The position numbers were made by a program, and so were the translations under genes. Below are positions 53,069-62,621 of a DNA stretch of 64,000 bases, one piece after another. Under the pieces are notes generated by a model. It searched no databases. It was given only the letters and a program-made list of their open reading frames with translations, and had not been told where the DNA came from. Source of the DNA: an uncultured Alphaproteobacteria bacterium (GTDB lineage Bacteria; Pseudomonadota; Alphaproteobacteria; CAAGCB01; CAG-977); the NCBI GenBank assembly GCA_934277945.1, contig CAKQWA010000012.1, positions 1 to 64,000 of the forward strand, written 5' to 3'. Within the stretch, counting starts at the first letter, position 1. Each line of letters opens with the position of its first letter.

Positions 53069-54436
53069 TTAATTGTCTTCCTCGACGGATTCTTTGGGGA
53101 AGCGTTTGCGCACGAAGCGGTAATTGACGTACAGCACCGTCGCCGTCACGACCCACGACATCGGGTAGGAGTAAAACAGCATCGGCACGGTGTGGTTTTC
53201 GGGAATTTGGAAATACGTCGCAATCCACAGCAGGCGCAGACCGCACGCGCCGATCAGGGAAATGACGGCTGGGGACAGCGATTCGCCCAAGCCGCGCAAA
53301 GAGCCGGACAGCACGTCCATGACGCCGCAGGTGAAATATGTGCCGCAAATGATGCTTAAACGCAAATAGCCGGCTTCAATGGCGGGAACGTTGCTTGTGT
53401 ACAATCCCAGCAGCGACCGCCCGAACACGACGACGAATCCGCCCAGAATAATCCCCGTCAGGCACGCGCAGGAAATCGCGCGGCGGCGAATCGGGTCGAT
53501 TCTGCCGTACTGACGCGCGCCGATGTTGCGGCTGAGGAACGTTGTCGCCGTTTGCTGAAACGCGTTCATGCACACCCATACGAAGCCTTCCAGATTCGCG
53601 CTTGCCGCCGACCCCGCCATGACGACGGGTCCGAACGAGTTGACGGCGGACTGAATGACAAGGTTGGACAGCGAAAACACGACGCCCTGCAACCCCGCCG
53701 GCAAGCCCAGACGCAGAATCTGTCCGGCGATGGCTCGGTTGATTTTAATCGCGCCGATGTACAGCCGCATGGCGTCGCGCTGGCGGGCAAGGCAGTTCAA
53801 AACCAGCAGAGCCGCCGCAATTTGCGAAATCAGCGTCGCCCACGCCACGCCCGCGACGTCCATGTTGAACGCCAGCACGAAAACAAGGTTCAAAATGACG
53901 TTGATGACGCCCGCGACCGCCAAAAACATCAGCGGACGCTTGGTGTCGCCTTTCGCGTACAAAAGCGCCGCGCCGAAGTTGTAAACGGCGGTCGGCACCA
54001 TGCACATAAAGTAAATGCGCGTGTATTGAAGCGTCAGCGACAGGACGACTTCCGGCGTCTGCATCCAAATCAGCACGGTTTCGGCGAACGTCAGCCCCAA
54101 AAACGCCGTGATGCCGCCCGCGACGAAACTCAACGCGACGGCGGTATGCACGACTCGGCGGACTTTTTTAACGTCCCGCGCGCCGAGAGCCATGGAAGCC
54201 AGCACGTTCGCGCCGATTGTCAGTCCCGTGAAGAAATTGACCAGCAGGTTGACCAGATGCGGCGTCGCGCCGATTGCCGCCAGCGAATGTTCCGACCCGA
54301 AATTGCCGATGACGGCGATGTCCGCCGCGTTAAACAGCAACTGCATGACGCTGGATGCCATGAGCGGCAGCGCGAACACAAGCATTTTCGGTAAAATCGT
54401 GCCGTGGCACATATCAATATCGGTCGATTTCGCCAT
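53069..54436 (-). CDS. MATE-family multidrug exporter (first copy)
   Basis: 455 residues, about 12 membrane helices, starting MAKSTDIDMCHGTILPKMLVFALPLMASS. Similar to the following copy along the whole length. AAGGA lies before the ATG. MATE proteins use proton or sodium gradients to export cationic compounds; the target is not known. Loops differ more than helices, consistent with divergence after duplication. Confidence 0.92.
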   Translation of the reverse strand: MAKSTDIDMCHGTILPKMLVFALPLMASSVMQLLFNAADIAVIGNFGSEHSLAAIGATPHLVNLLVNFFTGLTIGANVLASMALGARDVKKVRRVVHTAVALSFVAGGITAFLGLTFAETVLIWMQTPEVVLSLTLQYTRIYFMCMVPTAVYNFGAALLYAKGDTKRPLMFLAVAGVINVILNLVFVLAFNMDVAGVAWATLISQIAAALLVLNCLARQRDAMRLYIGAIKINRAIAGQILRLGLPAGLQGVVFSLSNLVIQSAVNSFGPVVMAGSAASANLEGFVWVCMNAFQQTATTFLSRNIGARQYGRIDPIRRRAISCACLTGIILGGFVVVFGRSLLGLYTSNVPAIEAGYLRLSIICGTYFTCGVMDVLSGSLRGLGESLSPAVISLIGACGLRLLWIATYFQIPENHTVPMLFYSYPMSWVVTATVLYVNYRFVRKRFPKESVEEDN

Positions 54437-54512
54437 GTTGTTTTTTCCTTAAATCAACATGCGGGAAATATGCTTTCACTCGGCGCGCGAGTCAATAGAA
54501 AAAAGCGGTTTG

Positions 54513-55178
54513 TCAGGATTTTTTCGCCTGCGCCTGCGCCAACTGCCAAATCGCCAGCATAATCAGCAAAGGCAGGAACATTTCGCCCGCTTCCTCAACC
54601 AGAGAATAAAAGTCGATCGTGTCCTGCGCGAACGACACGCCCGTGCGTTTGGCGTACAGCGACGGAATACGGTCGGCGGCTTTGCACACGATGCCCCAGC
54701 AGCCGAACGTCGCCATTGTCCAGCACAGCGGGGACAGTTTGAAAAATCCTTTGACCATTTTGACAAAGTATTTGCCCAGCAGATACAGCGCCGCCGCCAA
54801 AATCAGCACGATGATCGTCGCCGAGATAATCTTTTCGTGCAGAGGATTGTTCGGATTCGTAAAGAAGTGAATTTTAAACGGCGTGGAGTCCGTTTTCGTC
54901 ATCATGTGATGCACGCCCAGTTCGCGCATGAACATGATGAACGACAAAAAGGCGGTGCAAATCATGTCCGCTTTGCACGGGAAGACTTTGCGGTAATAAA
55001 AAATGACGCCGAACAGGACGACCCAGAAGATGTCGCTCATCTGCTCGATTGGGAACACGCCCCAATGCTCGAAATGCAGATACGGTCTTAAAAACGTTCT
55101 GCCCGCCGCGATGATCGCGCTCATGCCGATGGCGACGAATAAGGGCGCGAAAAACGCCGTGTTGAAAGATTTTTTCAT
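54513..55178 (-). CDS. Hypothetical inner-membrane protein, 221 residues
   Basis: Starts MKKSFNTAFFAPLFVAIGMSAII with about five membrane helices. A short hydrophilic loop with HFEHWGVFPIEQMSD follows the first, and HHMMTKTDSTPFK another. AGGTGAG precedes the ATG at 55178; a longer frame into galE is less likely. It lies between the MATE pair and galE on the same strand. I recognise no family. Confidence 0.7.
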   Translation of the reverse strand: MKKSFNTAFFAPLFVAIGMSAIIAAGRTFLRPYLHFEHWGVFPIEQMSDIFWVVLFGVIFYYRKVFPCKADMICTAFLSFIMFMRELGVHHMMTKTDSTPFKIHFFTNPNNPLHEKIISATIIVLILAAALYLLGKYFVKMVKGFFKLSPLCWTMATFGCWGIVCKAADRIPSLYAKRTGVSFAQDTIDFYSLVEEAGEMFLPLLIMLAIWQLAQAQAKKS

Positions 55179-55189
55179 TTTCTCACCTG

Positions 55190-56161
55190 TTAAAATTTGC
55201 GGTTGCTCTCCCATTGCCAAGCGGTTTTGACAATGTTTTCAAGGGAACTGTGAACGGGTTCCCAGTTTAAAATTTCTTTCGCTTTGCGCGCGTTCGCGGT
55301 TAAAACGGGCGGATCTCCCGCGCGCCGCCGTCCGATGACGAGGGGGCAGGGCAGTCCCGTTTGCGCTTCGCACGCGCGGACGATTTGCATGACGCTCGCC
55401 CCGCTTCCCGTGCCGAGATTCAGCGCGCCGGCGAACGAGTCCGTTTTTTCAAGCGCGAGAACGTGTGCTTGCGCCAAATCGCCGACGTGGACGTAATCGC
55501 GCACGCAAGTGCCGTCGGGCGTCGGATAATCCGCGCCGAAAACGCTCAACGCGCCGCGCTTTTTCAAAATTGTTTGCAGCACAAGCGGAATCAGATGCGT
55601 TTCGGGCGCGTGGCTTTCCCCGATGTCGCCGTTTTCGTCCGCGCCCGCCGCGTTGAAATAGCGCAGAGCGATGTACGACAGTCCGTAAGCCGCGCGGTAA
55701 TCGGCGAGAATCTGCTCGATGACGCGCTTTGTCTGTCCGTACGGGCTGACGGGGGCGAGAGGGCGGGTTTCGTCAATCGGCGTTTTGTCGGGAACGCCGT
55801 ACACCGCGCACGACGACGAAAAAACAATCTTGCATACGCCGTTTTCCAGCATGACGCTTAACAAATTCAGCGCGCCGCCGACGTTGTTTTCATAATAAAG
55901 GCGCGGATTTTCCACGCTTTCACCGACGCGGGACGAAGCCGCGAAATGCAGGACGGCGTCGATTCCGTATTGTTTGAAAACGGCGTCAAGCGTGTTTTTG
56001 TCGCGCAAATCGACCTGCGCGAACGCCGCGTTTCCAACGGCTTCGCGGTGTCCGTACGACAAATTGTCGGCGACGACGCATTTATATCCTTTCCGCGTCA
56101 GCGCGCGCACCGTGTGCGACCCGATGTATCCCGCGCCGCCCGTGACAAGCAAAGTGTCCAT
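55190..56161 (-). CDS. galE: UDP-glucose 4-epimerase
   Basis: 323 residues of the extended SDR family. The NAD loop is GGAGYIG near the start, SSSCAVYG holds the serine and YGQTK the catalytic Tyr and Lys. Interconverts UDP-glucose and UDP-galactose for envelope polysaccharides. ATG 56161 has AAGGA upstream. An earlier in-frame start is a poor match to the family. Confidence 0.94.
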   Translation of the reverse strand: MDTLLVTGGAGYIGSHTVRALTRKGYKCVVADNLSYGHREAVGNAAFAQVDLRDKNTLDAVFKQYGIDAVLHFAASSRVGESVENPRLYYENNVGGALNLLSVMLENGVCKIVFSSSCAVYGVPDKTPIDETRPLAPVSPYGQTKRVIEQILADYRAAYGLSYIALRYFNAAGADENGDIGESHAPETHLIPLVLQTILKKRGALSVFGADYPTPDGTCVRDYVHVGDLAQAHVLALEKTDSFAGALNLGTGSGASVMQIVRACEAQTGLPCPLVIGRRRAGDPPVLTANARKAKEILNWEPVHSSLENIVKTAWQWESNRKF

Positions 56162-56207
56162 AGCCGTTCCTTTCAGGCGGATATTTGAAGCCTTTTTTTG
56201 TGATTTG

Positions 56208-56594
56208 TCAAAGACTTTCACACTCCCAAGCGTTTTCCAGATGCACGGGCAATTTTCCCGCCGCGATTAAAACGGCGTCGAAGCGCGGCTGTAAATCCGC
56301 CGCTTCTCCGTTGACCGACAAATAATACTGCGCCCCCGCGATTCTGCGGGCTTTCGTTCTTTCGTCAATGCAGTACGCCGCGTCGTCGAACGTTTTGCGC
56401 CGCTTGACTTCGACAAAGGCGATGACGTTCCTCTTGCGCGCGATGATGTCGATTTCGCCCGCGCCCGACAGTCTGGGCGGTTTGAAGTTGCGCTCCAAAA
56501 TGCGATACCCTTTCAGGCGCAAATACCACGCCGCGACCGTTTCCGCCGCGTATCCGTCGTTTCTGGCTTTCAAGCCGCGCTGTTTCTTATCCAT
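56208..56594 (-). CDS. YraN family endonuclease-like protein
   Basis: 128 residues, UPF0102. GEIDIIARKRNVIAFVEVKRRK is the diagnostic PD-(D/E)xK-like core. Function is uncertain. It overlaps rsmI by eight bases; rsmI, yraN and the divergent lpoA-like gene repeat the E. coli yraL-yraM-yraN neighbourhood. Confidence 0.9.
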   Translation of the reverse strand: MDKKQRGLKARNDGYAAETVAAWYLRLKGYRILERNFKPPRLSGAGEIDIIARKRNVIAFVEVKRRKTFDDAAYCIDERTKARRIAGAQYYLSVNGEAADLQPRFDAVLIAAGKLPVHLENAWECESL

Positions 56595-57432
56595 TTTTCA
56601 ACTTCAAGGCAAGCGTGTAGACTTCTTTTTTGTTCGCGTTCAGCGCCTGCGCCACGAACGCCGCCGCGTCCTTGACCGACATGGTTTCAAGCGCCTGTTT
56701 CAGCGCGGCTTCCACGTCTTGTTCGCCCGCTTTTTCCTCCAAGGGCGGCGCGACGACGACGACGAATTCGCCTTTCGGCACGCCGTCTTGCGCGTACAGG
56801 TCGAGAATGTCGGAAATTTTGCCGCGCACGGTCTGCTCGAATTTCTTTGTCAGTTCGCGGCTGACGGAGCAGTCGCGGTCGCCCAGCACCTCTTTCATGT
56901 CCGTCAGCGTTTCAATCATGCGTTGCGGGGCTTCGTAGAAAATCAGCGTCGAAGGCACGTTTTTCAATTCCGAAAGCGTCGTTTTGCGCGCGCTTGATTT
57001 CGGCGGCAGAAAGCCCTGAAACAAAAATCGGCGCGTCGGCAGTCCTGACAGTTGCAGGGCGGTCAGCAGGGCGGAAGCCCCCGGCACAGCGGTGACGTAA
57101 ATCCCCTCTTTGATGCAGTCGGCGACCAGTTTGTGACCGGGGTCGGACACCAGCGGCGTGCCCGCGTCGGACACCAGCGCGACCGTTTCGCCTTTTTTCA
57201 GCCTTGCCGTCAGCACGGGGCGCATTTTGTCCGCGTTGTGTTCGTGGTAGTTCGCCATCGGCGTCGAAATCGCGTTCAGGCTCAACAATTTGCCCGTGAT
57301 TCGCGTGTCTTCGCACGCCACGACGTCCGCGTTTTTCAGAACGGCGACGGCTCTGGGGGACAAATCGCCCAAATTCCCGATGGGCGTGGCGACCAGATAC
57401 AGCCCTTTTTCAAAAAAAATACTTTCAGACAT
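56587..57432 (-). CDS. rsmI: 16S rRNA (cytidine(1402)-2'-O)-methyltransferase
   Basis: 281-residue SAM-dependent methyltransferase with the tetrapyrrole methylase fold. LVATPIGNLGDLSPRAV and VSDAGTPLVSDPG are its signatures. It methylates C1402 in the ribosomal decoding centre. ATG 57432 is preferred over the GTG two codons earlier because GGAG precedes it. It diverges from the lpoA-like gene. Confidence 0.94.
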   Translation of the reverse strand: MSESIFFEKGLYLVATPIGNLGDLSPRAVAVLKNADVVACEDTRITGKLLSLNAISTPMANYHEHNADKMRPVLTARLKKGETVALVSDAGTPLVSDPGHKLVADCIKEGIYVTAVPGASALLTALQLSGLPTRRFLFQGFLPPKSSARKTTLSELKNVPSTLIFYEAPQRMIETLTDMKEVLGDRDCSVSRELTKKFEQTVRGKISDILDLYAQDGVPKGEFVVVVAPPLEEKAGEQDVEAALKQALETMSVKDAAAFVAQALNANKKEVYTLALKLKNG

Positions 57433-57501
57433 TTGCACTCCGATATATAAACGGGTAAAATAATAACTCTTTTAAAACGATTCGATGTCGGGAGCAATCT
57501 T

Positions 57502-59073
57502 TTGCGTATTTTTAAACTGATTTCTTTGTGCGCCGTGTGTCTGGCGCTGAACGCGTGCAAAACTTTTGAAACGGACAAAAACGTCCTGTTGACGCAGGAG
57601 GGAATGGCGTTCGACCAAAAGGGACAGGAAATTCCGCAGGAACAGCAGACGGTCAAACCCGTCGAAATGATGCGCGTCGGCATGCTGCTTCCCCTGACGG
57701 GCAACGCCGCGAAAGTCGGATCGGATTTGAAAAACGCCGCGCTGACCGCGCTGTTTGACGCGCCCGACAACCGTTTGGTGCTGCAATTTTACGATACGCT
57801 CGGCACGCCGCAGGGCGCGCGCGACGCCGCCGATTTGGCGGTCAGACAGGGCTCCGAACTGATCATCGGTCCCGTGTTCGCCAAGGAACTGCGCGCGATG
57901 CGTTCCAAAGCGTACAGCGAGGGAATCGGCATCATCACGTTTTCGTCCGACCCCACGAACGTGGGAAAGGGCGTGTACACGATCAGCACGCTGACGTCGC
58001 AACAGGTCGCGCACATCGTTTCCTACGCCTGTTCCAAAGGCTATAAGCGGTTCGCGATTTTCGGACCCGACAATTCGGCGGGCGACATGATCGCTCTGGC
58101 GGCGAAAGGCGCGGCGGACAAGTGCGGCGGCATGATTACGAAAGCGTCGTTCTACAATCCGAAAACGGACAATCTTCTGCCCGTCGTCAGCGCAATCATG
58201 CCGAAAATGATTGAAGAACTGGAAAAAGAGCGCGATGAGTACGTTCAATCCTTGCAGACGGTTCTGGACGACGATTCGTCCGAAATGAAAACGGTCAAAG
58301 TCAAAACGAAAGTCGACGTCGACGGCAAAGAGGAAATCCAGATGACCGAAAAAACGATGACGGCGGAGGAACTGACCGCGTACATCGAGGAGGTCAAAGC
58401 CGAAGAATTGGTGCGCGACCCGTTCGAGTTCGACGCGATTCTCGTGCCGGAGGAAAGCAGCCGTTTGCGTTCGTTCGGCGCGCTGTTTTCGTATTTCGAC
58501 GTGCCGCCCGAAGTCAAAATTCTGGGAACGTCGCAATGGGCGACCTCGCATCCCGAACGCGAAGCGGGGCTTGTCGGCGGGTGGTTTTCCAGTATGCCGG
58601 CAAAGCAATTCAAGGAATTTTCCGACCGTTTTCAAAAACTGTACGACGAAAAGCCCGCGCGCATCGCCACGCAGGCTTACGACGCGGTGTCTTTGGCGGC
58701 GGTTTTGGCGAAAACGGGCGATTTGTCCTATGATCAGCTGACGGACGCGGTCGGCTTTCAGGGCAAGGACGGACTGTTCCGCCTGCTTGAAAACGGTTTG
58801 TCCGAACGCGGTTTGGCGGTCATGGGCGTTGAAAAGAAAGGCTTTGTCCTGATTGAGCCCGCGCCCGATTATTTCGACGTCGCGCCCGACATCACGCGCG
58901 AAGTGTACATTGAAGATTACCGCCATTCGCCCGATTTGATTACAATTCCCGAACCCGAACCGGAAACCGCGCCGGCGGGGGACGAAAACGCGGCGCAGGA
59001 CGCGGCTCAAACGGCGCAGACGGCGCAACCGTCCGAAGCCGCCGCGTCGACCGTCACGCCGACAGCGCCGTAA
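57502..59073 (+). CDS. Penicillin-binding protein activator, LpoA/YraM-like lipoprotein
   Basis: 523 residues. Cys19 in LNAC is a likely lipidation site, followed by a periplasmic type I binding-protein domain (GMLLPLTGNAAKVGSDLKNAALTALF; DTLGTPQGARDAADLAV; GPVFAKELRAM). The last 60 residues are Ala/Glu/Thr rich. LpoA stimulates PBP1a-type peptidoglycan synthases. Assignment rests on the fold, the lipobox and the position next to rsmI and yraN, which is conserved. The start is TTG with GGGAG before it. The end overlaps hemW by 20 bases. Confidence 0.85.
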   Translation: MRIFKLISLCAVCLALNACKTFETDKNVLLTQEGMAFDQKGQEIPQEQQTVKPVEMMRVGMLLPLTGNAAKVGSDLKNAALTALFDAPDNRLVLQFYDTLGTPQGARDAADLAVRQGSELIIGPVFAKELRAMRSKAYSEGIGIITFSSDPTNVGKGVYTISTLTSQQVAHIVSYACSKGYKRFAIFGPDNSAGDMIALAAKGAADKCGGMITKASFYNPKTDNLLPVVSAIMPKMIEELEKERDEYVQSLQTVLDDDSSEMKTVKVKTKVDVDGKEEIQMTEKTMTAEELTAYIEEVKAEELVRDPFEFDAILVPEESSRLRSFGALFSYFDVPPEVKILGTSQWATSHPEREAGLVGGWFSSMPAKQFKEFSDRFQKLYDEKPARIATQAYDAVSLAAVLAKTGDLSYDQLTDAVGFQGKDGLFRLLENGLSERGLAVMGVEKKGFVLIEPAPDYFDVAPDITREVYIEDYRHSPDLITIPEPEPETAPAGDENAAQDAAQTAQTAQPSEAAASTVTPTAP

Positions 59074-60175
59074 TCAGACTGTTCAAAACCAGCACGCCCG
59101 AACGCGTCGCGCGGATGCTTTCCCCGTCGTCGCACATCAGGTTTTCCGCGCACAATCTTTCAAGCGCGGTCAAATCCAGAAAATCGTTCAAATCGCGCCC
59201 GACGACGCTTTTAAACGCCGCGCGCGACACGCCTTTTTTCAGGCGCAAGCCCGTCAAAAGCAATTCTTCCGCGCGTTCGGCGGCTGTCAGCGTTTCAATT
59301 TCCGTTTGCCGTGTTTGAAGCCATAACCGCGCGTCCGGCACGTCTTTCGTCGCGTAAAAAACGCCGTCCTTTTCGTATCTGCCGCTCGCGCCCGCGCCGA
59401 TTCCCGCGTATTCGCCGCCCGTCCAATACAAAAGATTGTGGCGGCACTCAAAGCCGTCTTTCGCCAAATTCGACACTTCGTAGCGCGTATAGCCCTTTTG
59501 CGCCGCCGCGTTTGTAGTCATTTCAAACAGCGCCGCCGCCGTATCGTCGTCGGGCAGGACGACGTTGCGCTTTTTATAAAAGAAACTGTTTTCTTCCAAC
59601 GCCAGTTGGTACAAGGACAGATGCGGCAAATCCAGCGATAAAATTTCTTTCAGCGCGCTTTCCCAGTCTTTGAGCGATTGCTCCGGCAGGGCGTAGATGA
59701 AGTCCGCGGACAGATTGTCGAACACGCCGCGCGCGGCTTGAATCGTGTCAAGCGCTTTTCGCGCGTCGTGCAGCCGTCCCAAAAAACGCAATTCCCTGTC
59801 GTTCAGCGATTGCACGCCGACGGACAGGCGGTTGACGCCCGCGTCCCTGTATCCGCGCATTTTATCGGCGGTCAGGCTGTCCGGATTGCCTTCTAGCGAT
59901 ATTTCGGCGTCATTCGCCGTTTGCCACAAATTCCGCACGGTTTGAATGATCGCGCCGATGAATTCGGGCGAGGCGAGCGACGGCGTGCCGCCGCCGAAAA
60001 AGATGCTGGACACCGTTTTGCCGGACGTCGCCGCCGCGTGCTTTTTCAAGGATTTCCGGTACGCGTCCAGCCATTGCGCCTCGTCGATTTCGCGCATCGG
60101 GCGGCTGTAAAAATCGCAGTACGGGCATTTCGCGCGGCAAAACGGAAAGTGGACGTAAACGCCGAATTTGCTCAC
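59054..60175 (-). CDS. hemW: Radical SAM protein HemW
   Basis: About 373 residues. The radical SAM cluster motif is CRAKCPYC near residue 15 with the HemW-type CDFY; FFGGGTPSLA, VGVQSLNDRELRFLGRLHDA and the C-terminal HemW domain follow. HemW transfers heme, not the oxygen-independent coproporphyrinogen reaction first guessed for it. The GTG at 60175 shares its bases with the rdgB stop (GTGA); GTG 60184 is an alternative start. Confidence 0.92.
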   Translation of the reverse strand: MSKFGVYVHFPFCRAKCPYCDFYSRPMREIDEAQWLDAYRKSLKKHAAATSGKTVSSIFFGGGTPSLASPEFIGAIIQTVRNLWQTANDAEISLEGNPDSLTADKMRGYRDAGVNRLSVGVQSLNDRELRFLGRLHDARKALDTIQAARGVFDNLSADFIYALPEQSLKDWESALKEILSLDLPHLSLYQLALEENSFFYKKRNVVLPDDDTAAALFEMTTNAAAQKGYTRYEVSNLAKDGFECRHNLLYWTGGEYAGIGAGASGRYEKDGVFYATKDVPDARLWLQTRQTEIETLTAAERAEELLLTGLRLKKGVSRAAFKSVVGRDLNDFLDLTALERLCAENLMCDDGESIRATRSGVLVLNSLITALSA

Positions 60176-60762
60176 GAAAGGCACTCTTTGACAAACAGAG
60201 CGATGGCGCGCGCGCGGTGGCTGATGCCGTTTTTCAGTTCGTCGGGCAGTTGCGCGAACGAGCGGTCATAGCCGTCCGGCACGAACATCGGGTCGTAGCC
60301 GAAGCCGTGCGTCCCCTCTTGCACGGGATAAACCAGCGTGCCGTCGATGCGCCCCTCGAACACTTCCTCCTGTCCGTCCGGTTTGACCAAAGCCAAAGCG
60401 CAGGCATAGTGCGCCGTGCGGTCTTTCGCATCGCTCAATTCGTCGTTCAGGCATTTCATCGCGTAGGCGAAGCCGTTTTTCTTCGGGTCGTTGTAGCGCG
60501 CGGAGTAAATCCCCGGACGGTCGTTCAGCGCGTGGACGCACAAGCCCGAATCGTCCGCCAGAGCGGGCAGTCCCGACGCTTTCGCCAACGCCCGCGCCTT
60601 AATCAGCGCGTTTTGCGCGAACGTGCCGCCGTCCTCAACGGGTTCGGGATAGCCCCGCGCCGACGCGATTTCAATGCCGTACGGGGCGAGCAGGGCTTCA
60701 AATTCCCTGATTTTTCCCTGATTGTGCGTCGCCAGAATCAGTTTTTTTTCGGTCAGTTTCAT
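60172..60762 (-). CDS. rdgB: Non-canonical purine NTP pyrophosphatase
   Basis: 196 residues of the HAM1 family: LILATHNQGKIREF at the start, ALADDSGLCVHALNDRPGIYSARY and the GFGYDPMFVP loop. It removes ITP and XTP from the nucleotide pool. It starts one base after rph and shares its end with hemW, giving the usual rph-rdgB-hemW operon. Confidence 0.95.
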   Translation of the reverse strand: MKLTEKKLILATHNQGKIREFEALLAPYGIEIASARGYPEPVEDGGTFAQNALIKARALAKASGLPALADDSGLCVHALNDRPGIYSARYNDPKKNGFAYAMKCLNDELSDAKDRTAHYACALALVKPDGQEEVFEGRIDGTLVYPVQEGTHGFGYDPMFVPDGYDRSFAQLPDELKNGISHRARAIALFVKECLS

Positions 60763-60763
60763 C

Positions 60764-61477
60764 TTATGCCAATCCCAGCACTTTTTTCTGCATGTCGCGC
60801 AGGGCGGCGTTGCCCTTGACCGCCAAAGCGTACAAAACGTTGAATTCGTCGTAAGAGAACGGCTTTCCTTCCGCCGTGCCCTGAATTTCGACAATGCCGC
60901 CTTTGCCCGTGATGACGAAGTTAGAATCCGTTTCGGCGATCGAATCTTCGTCGTATTCCAAATCCAGCACCGCTTCGCCGTCGACAATGCCGCACGAAAT
61001 GGCGGACACCGTGTCTTTGACCGGCATGGTGAACAGCCCGTTCGCTTTGACCAGATTGTGCAAAGCCTGATACATCGCGACGAATCCGCCCGTCACCGAC
61101 GCGGTGCGCGTGCCGCCGTCCGCCTGAATGACGTCGCAGTCGACCTTGACGATGATGTCGGGCATGGCTTTCAAATCGACGACCGCGCGGAGCGACCGCC
61201 CGATCAGACGCTGGATTTCCTGCGACCGTCCGCTTTGTCCCTTTTTGGATTCGCGTTCCATACGCGTGCCCGTCGAACGCGGGAGCATCCCGTATTCCGC
61301 CGTAATCCAGCCCCTGTTCTGCCCGCGCATCCACGCCGGCATATGCGTGTCGATCGTCGCGGTGCACATGACGTGCGTGTCGCCCATTTTAATCAGGCAC
61401 GACCCCTCCGCGTATTTGTTCACGCCGGTTTCCATCGACACGGGGCGCATTTCGTCGAATTTTCTCAAAGTCCGCAT
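60764..61477 (-). CDS. rph: Ribonuclease PH
   Basis: 237 residues, full length. Phosphorolytic 3'-5' exonuclease that trims tRNA 3' ends. [18 protein letters not shown] and [19 protein letters not shown] are its signatures. ATG 61477 is preferred, with AAAGGA six bases before it. It diverges from hrcA. Confidence 0.95.
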   Translation of the reverse strand: MRTLRKFDEMRPVSMETGVNKYAEGSCLIKMGDTHVMCTATIDTHMPAWMRGQNRGWITAEYGMLPRSTGTRMERESKKGQSGRSQEIQRLIGRSLRAVVDLKAMPDIIVKVDCDVIQADGGTRTASVTGGFVAMYQALHNLVKANGLFTMPVKDTVSAISCGIVDGEAVLDLEYDEDSIAETDSNFVITGKGGIVEIQGTAEGKPFSYDEFNVLYALAVKGNAALRDMQKKVLGLA

Positions 61478-61512
61478 GGCTTGTCCTTTCAAATTAACTT
61501 CTTTCGGGTTAT

Positions 61513-61540
61513 TGACGTTTGAAACAAGTATTACTACATT
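61513..61540 (+). promoter_or_regulatory. Predicted promoter of hrcA-grpE
   Basis: TTGACG (61513-61518), 16 bases, TACATT (61535-61540). The -10 box ends only eight bases before the hrcA ATG, so the transcript could be nearly or fully leaderless. No CIRCE-like inverted repeat is visible here. Confidence 0.45.
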
Positions 61541-61548
61541 TATCGACT

Positions 61549-62601
61549 ATGAGTAAGAAAAATACGACATTATCCGCATTAAACGAACGATCGCGCGAAG
61601 TTTTCCGCCTGATTGTCGAATCGTATCTGGAAACGGGCGCGCCCGTGGGGTCGAAAACGCTGTCGAAATTGATGGTGTCGCCGCTGTCCCCCGCGTCCGT
61701 GCGCTCCGTCATGGCGGATTTGGAAGACGCGGGACTGCTCGAATCGCCGCACGTTTCGGCGGGCCGCCTGCCCAGCGAAAAGGGGATGCGGCTGTTCGTC
61801 GACGGCTTGCTGGAAATCGGCGCGCTGAACGAAAGCGAAAAAAACGCCATTGAAGCAAAATGCGTCGAAACCGGCGGCTCTCTCGACGCTTTGCTGAACC
61901 GCGCGTCCGAAATGCTGTCCGGATTGTCGCAATACGCGGGCGTCATCTCCACGCCGAAAAAAGAGGAAGTCTTAAAGCACATCGAATTCGTGCGCTTGAA
62001 TCCGGCGCGCGCGCTGGTCGTCATGGTCGGCGCGGACGGCGGCGTCGAAAACAGGCTTGTGGATCTGCCCGCCGGCACCATGCCGTCTTCGCTGGTCGAA
62101 GCGTCGAATTATCTGAACGACAATTTGTGCGGTCTGACGCTGTCGCAGGCGAAAGGAAAAATCGAATCGCAAACGCAAACGTACCGCCGCGAACTGAACG
62201 AAGCCGCCGCGAAACTGGTCGAACGGGGCGTCGCGTCGTGGACGGGCGGCGCGGACGGCGGTTCGCTGATTGTCAAAGGGCGCGCGAATTTGCTCGACGA
62301 CATTCAGGCGATCGGCGACGTGGCGAAAATCAAAAAACTCTTTCAAGCGTTGGAAATGCGCGAAAACGCGTCGAAACTTTTGTCTTTGGCGCAATCCGGC
62401 ACGGGTATGCAGATTTTCATCGGCGCGCAAAACGAATTGTTTTCTTTGGCGGGAATGACTATGATAACCGCGCCGTACAAGAACAGCCGCGAAGAAATCG
62501 TCGGCGCGCTGGGAGTCATCGGTCCCGTGCGTATGAATTACGCCCGAATCATTCCGTTGGTGGATTACACCGCCGACGTGGTCAGCAAACTTATCGGTTA
62601 G
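61549..62601 (+). CDS. hrcA: Heat-inducible transcription repressor HrcA
   Basis: 350 residues. An N-terminal winged-helix DNA-binding domain (LIVESYLETGAPVGSKTLSK; VRSVMADLEDAGLLESPHVSAGR) is followed by the GAF-like and dimerisation domains. It represses chaperone genes through CIRCE sites. ATG 61549 has no Shine-Dalgarno; a TTG at 61519 is in frame but lies within the promoter. grpE follows after 20 bases. Confidence 0.94.
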   Translation: MSKKNTTLSALNERSREVFRLIVESYLETGAPVGSKTLSKLMVSPLSPASVRSVMADLEDAGLLESPHVSAGRLPSEKGMRLFVDGLLEIGALNESEKNAIEAKCVETGGSLDALLNRASEMLSGLSQYAGVISTPKKEEVLKHIEFVRLNPARALVVMVGADGGVENRLVDLPAGTMPSSLVEASNYLNDNLCGLTLSQAKGKIESQTQTYRRELNEAAAKLVERGVASWTGGADGGSLIVKGRANLLDDIQAIGDVAKIKKLFQALEMRENASKLLSLAQSGTGMQIFIGAQNELFSLAGMTMITAPYKNSREEIVGALGVIGPVRMNYARIIPLVDYTADVVSKLIG

Positions 62602-62621
62602 TTTTTTAAGGACATAATCTT

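Noticed and set aside
59054..60175. Coproporphyrinogen III oxidase HemN
   Set aside because: Length, the CDFY motif context and the rph-rdgB operon position match HemW rather than HemN.
61478..61548. CIRCE operator upstream of hrcA
   Set aside because: No TTAGCACTC-N9-GAGTGCTAA-like inverted repeat could be found in the divergent region.
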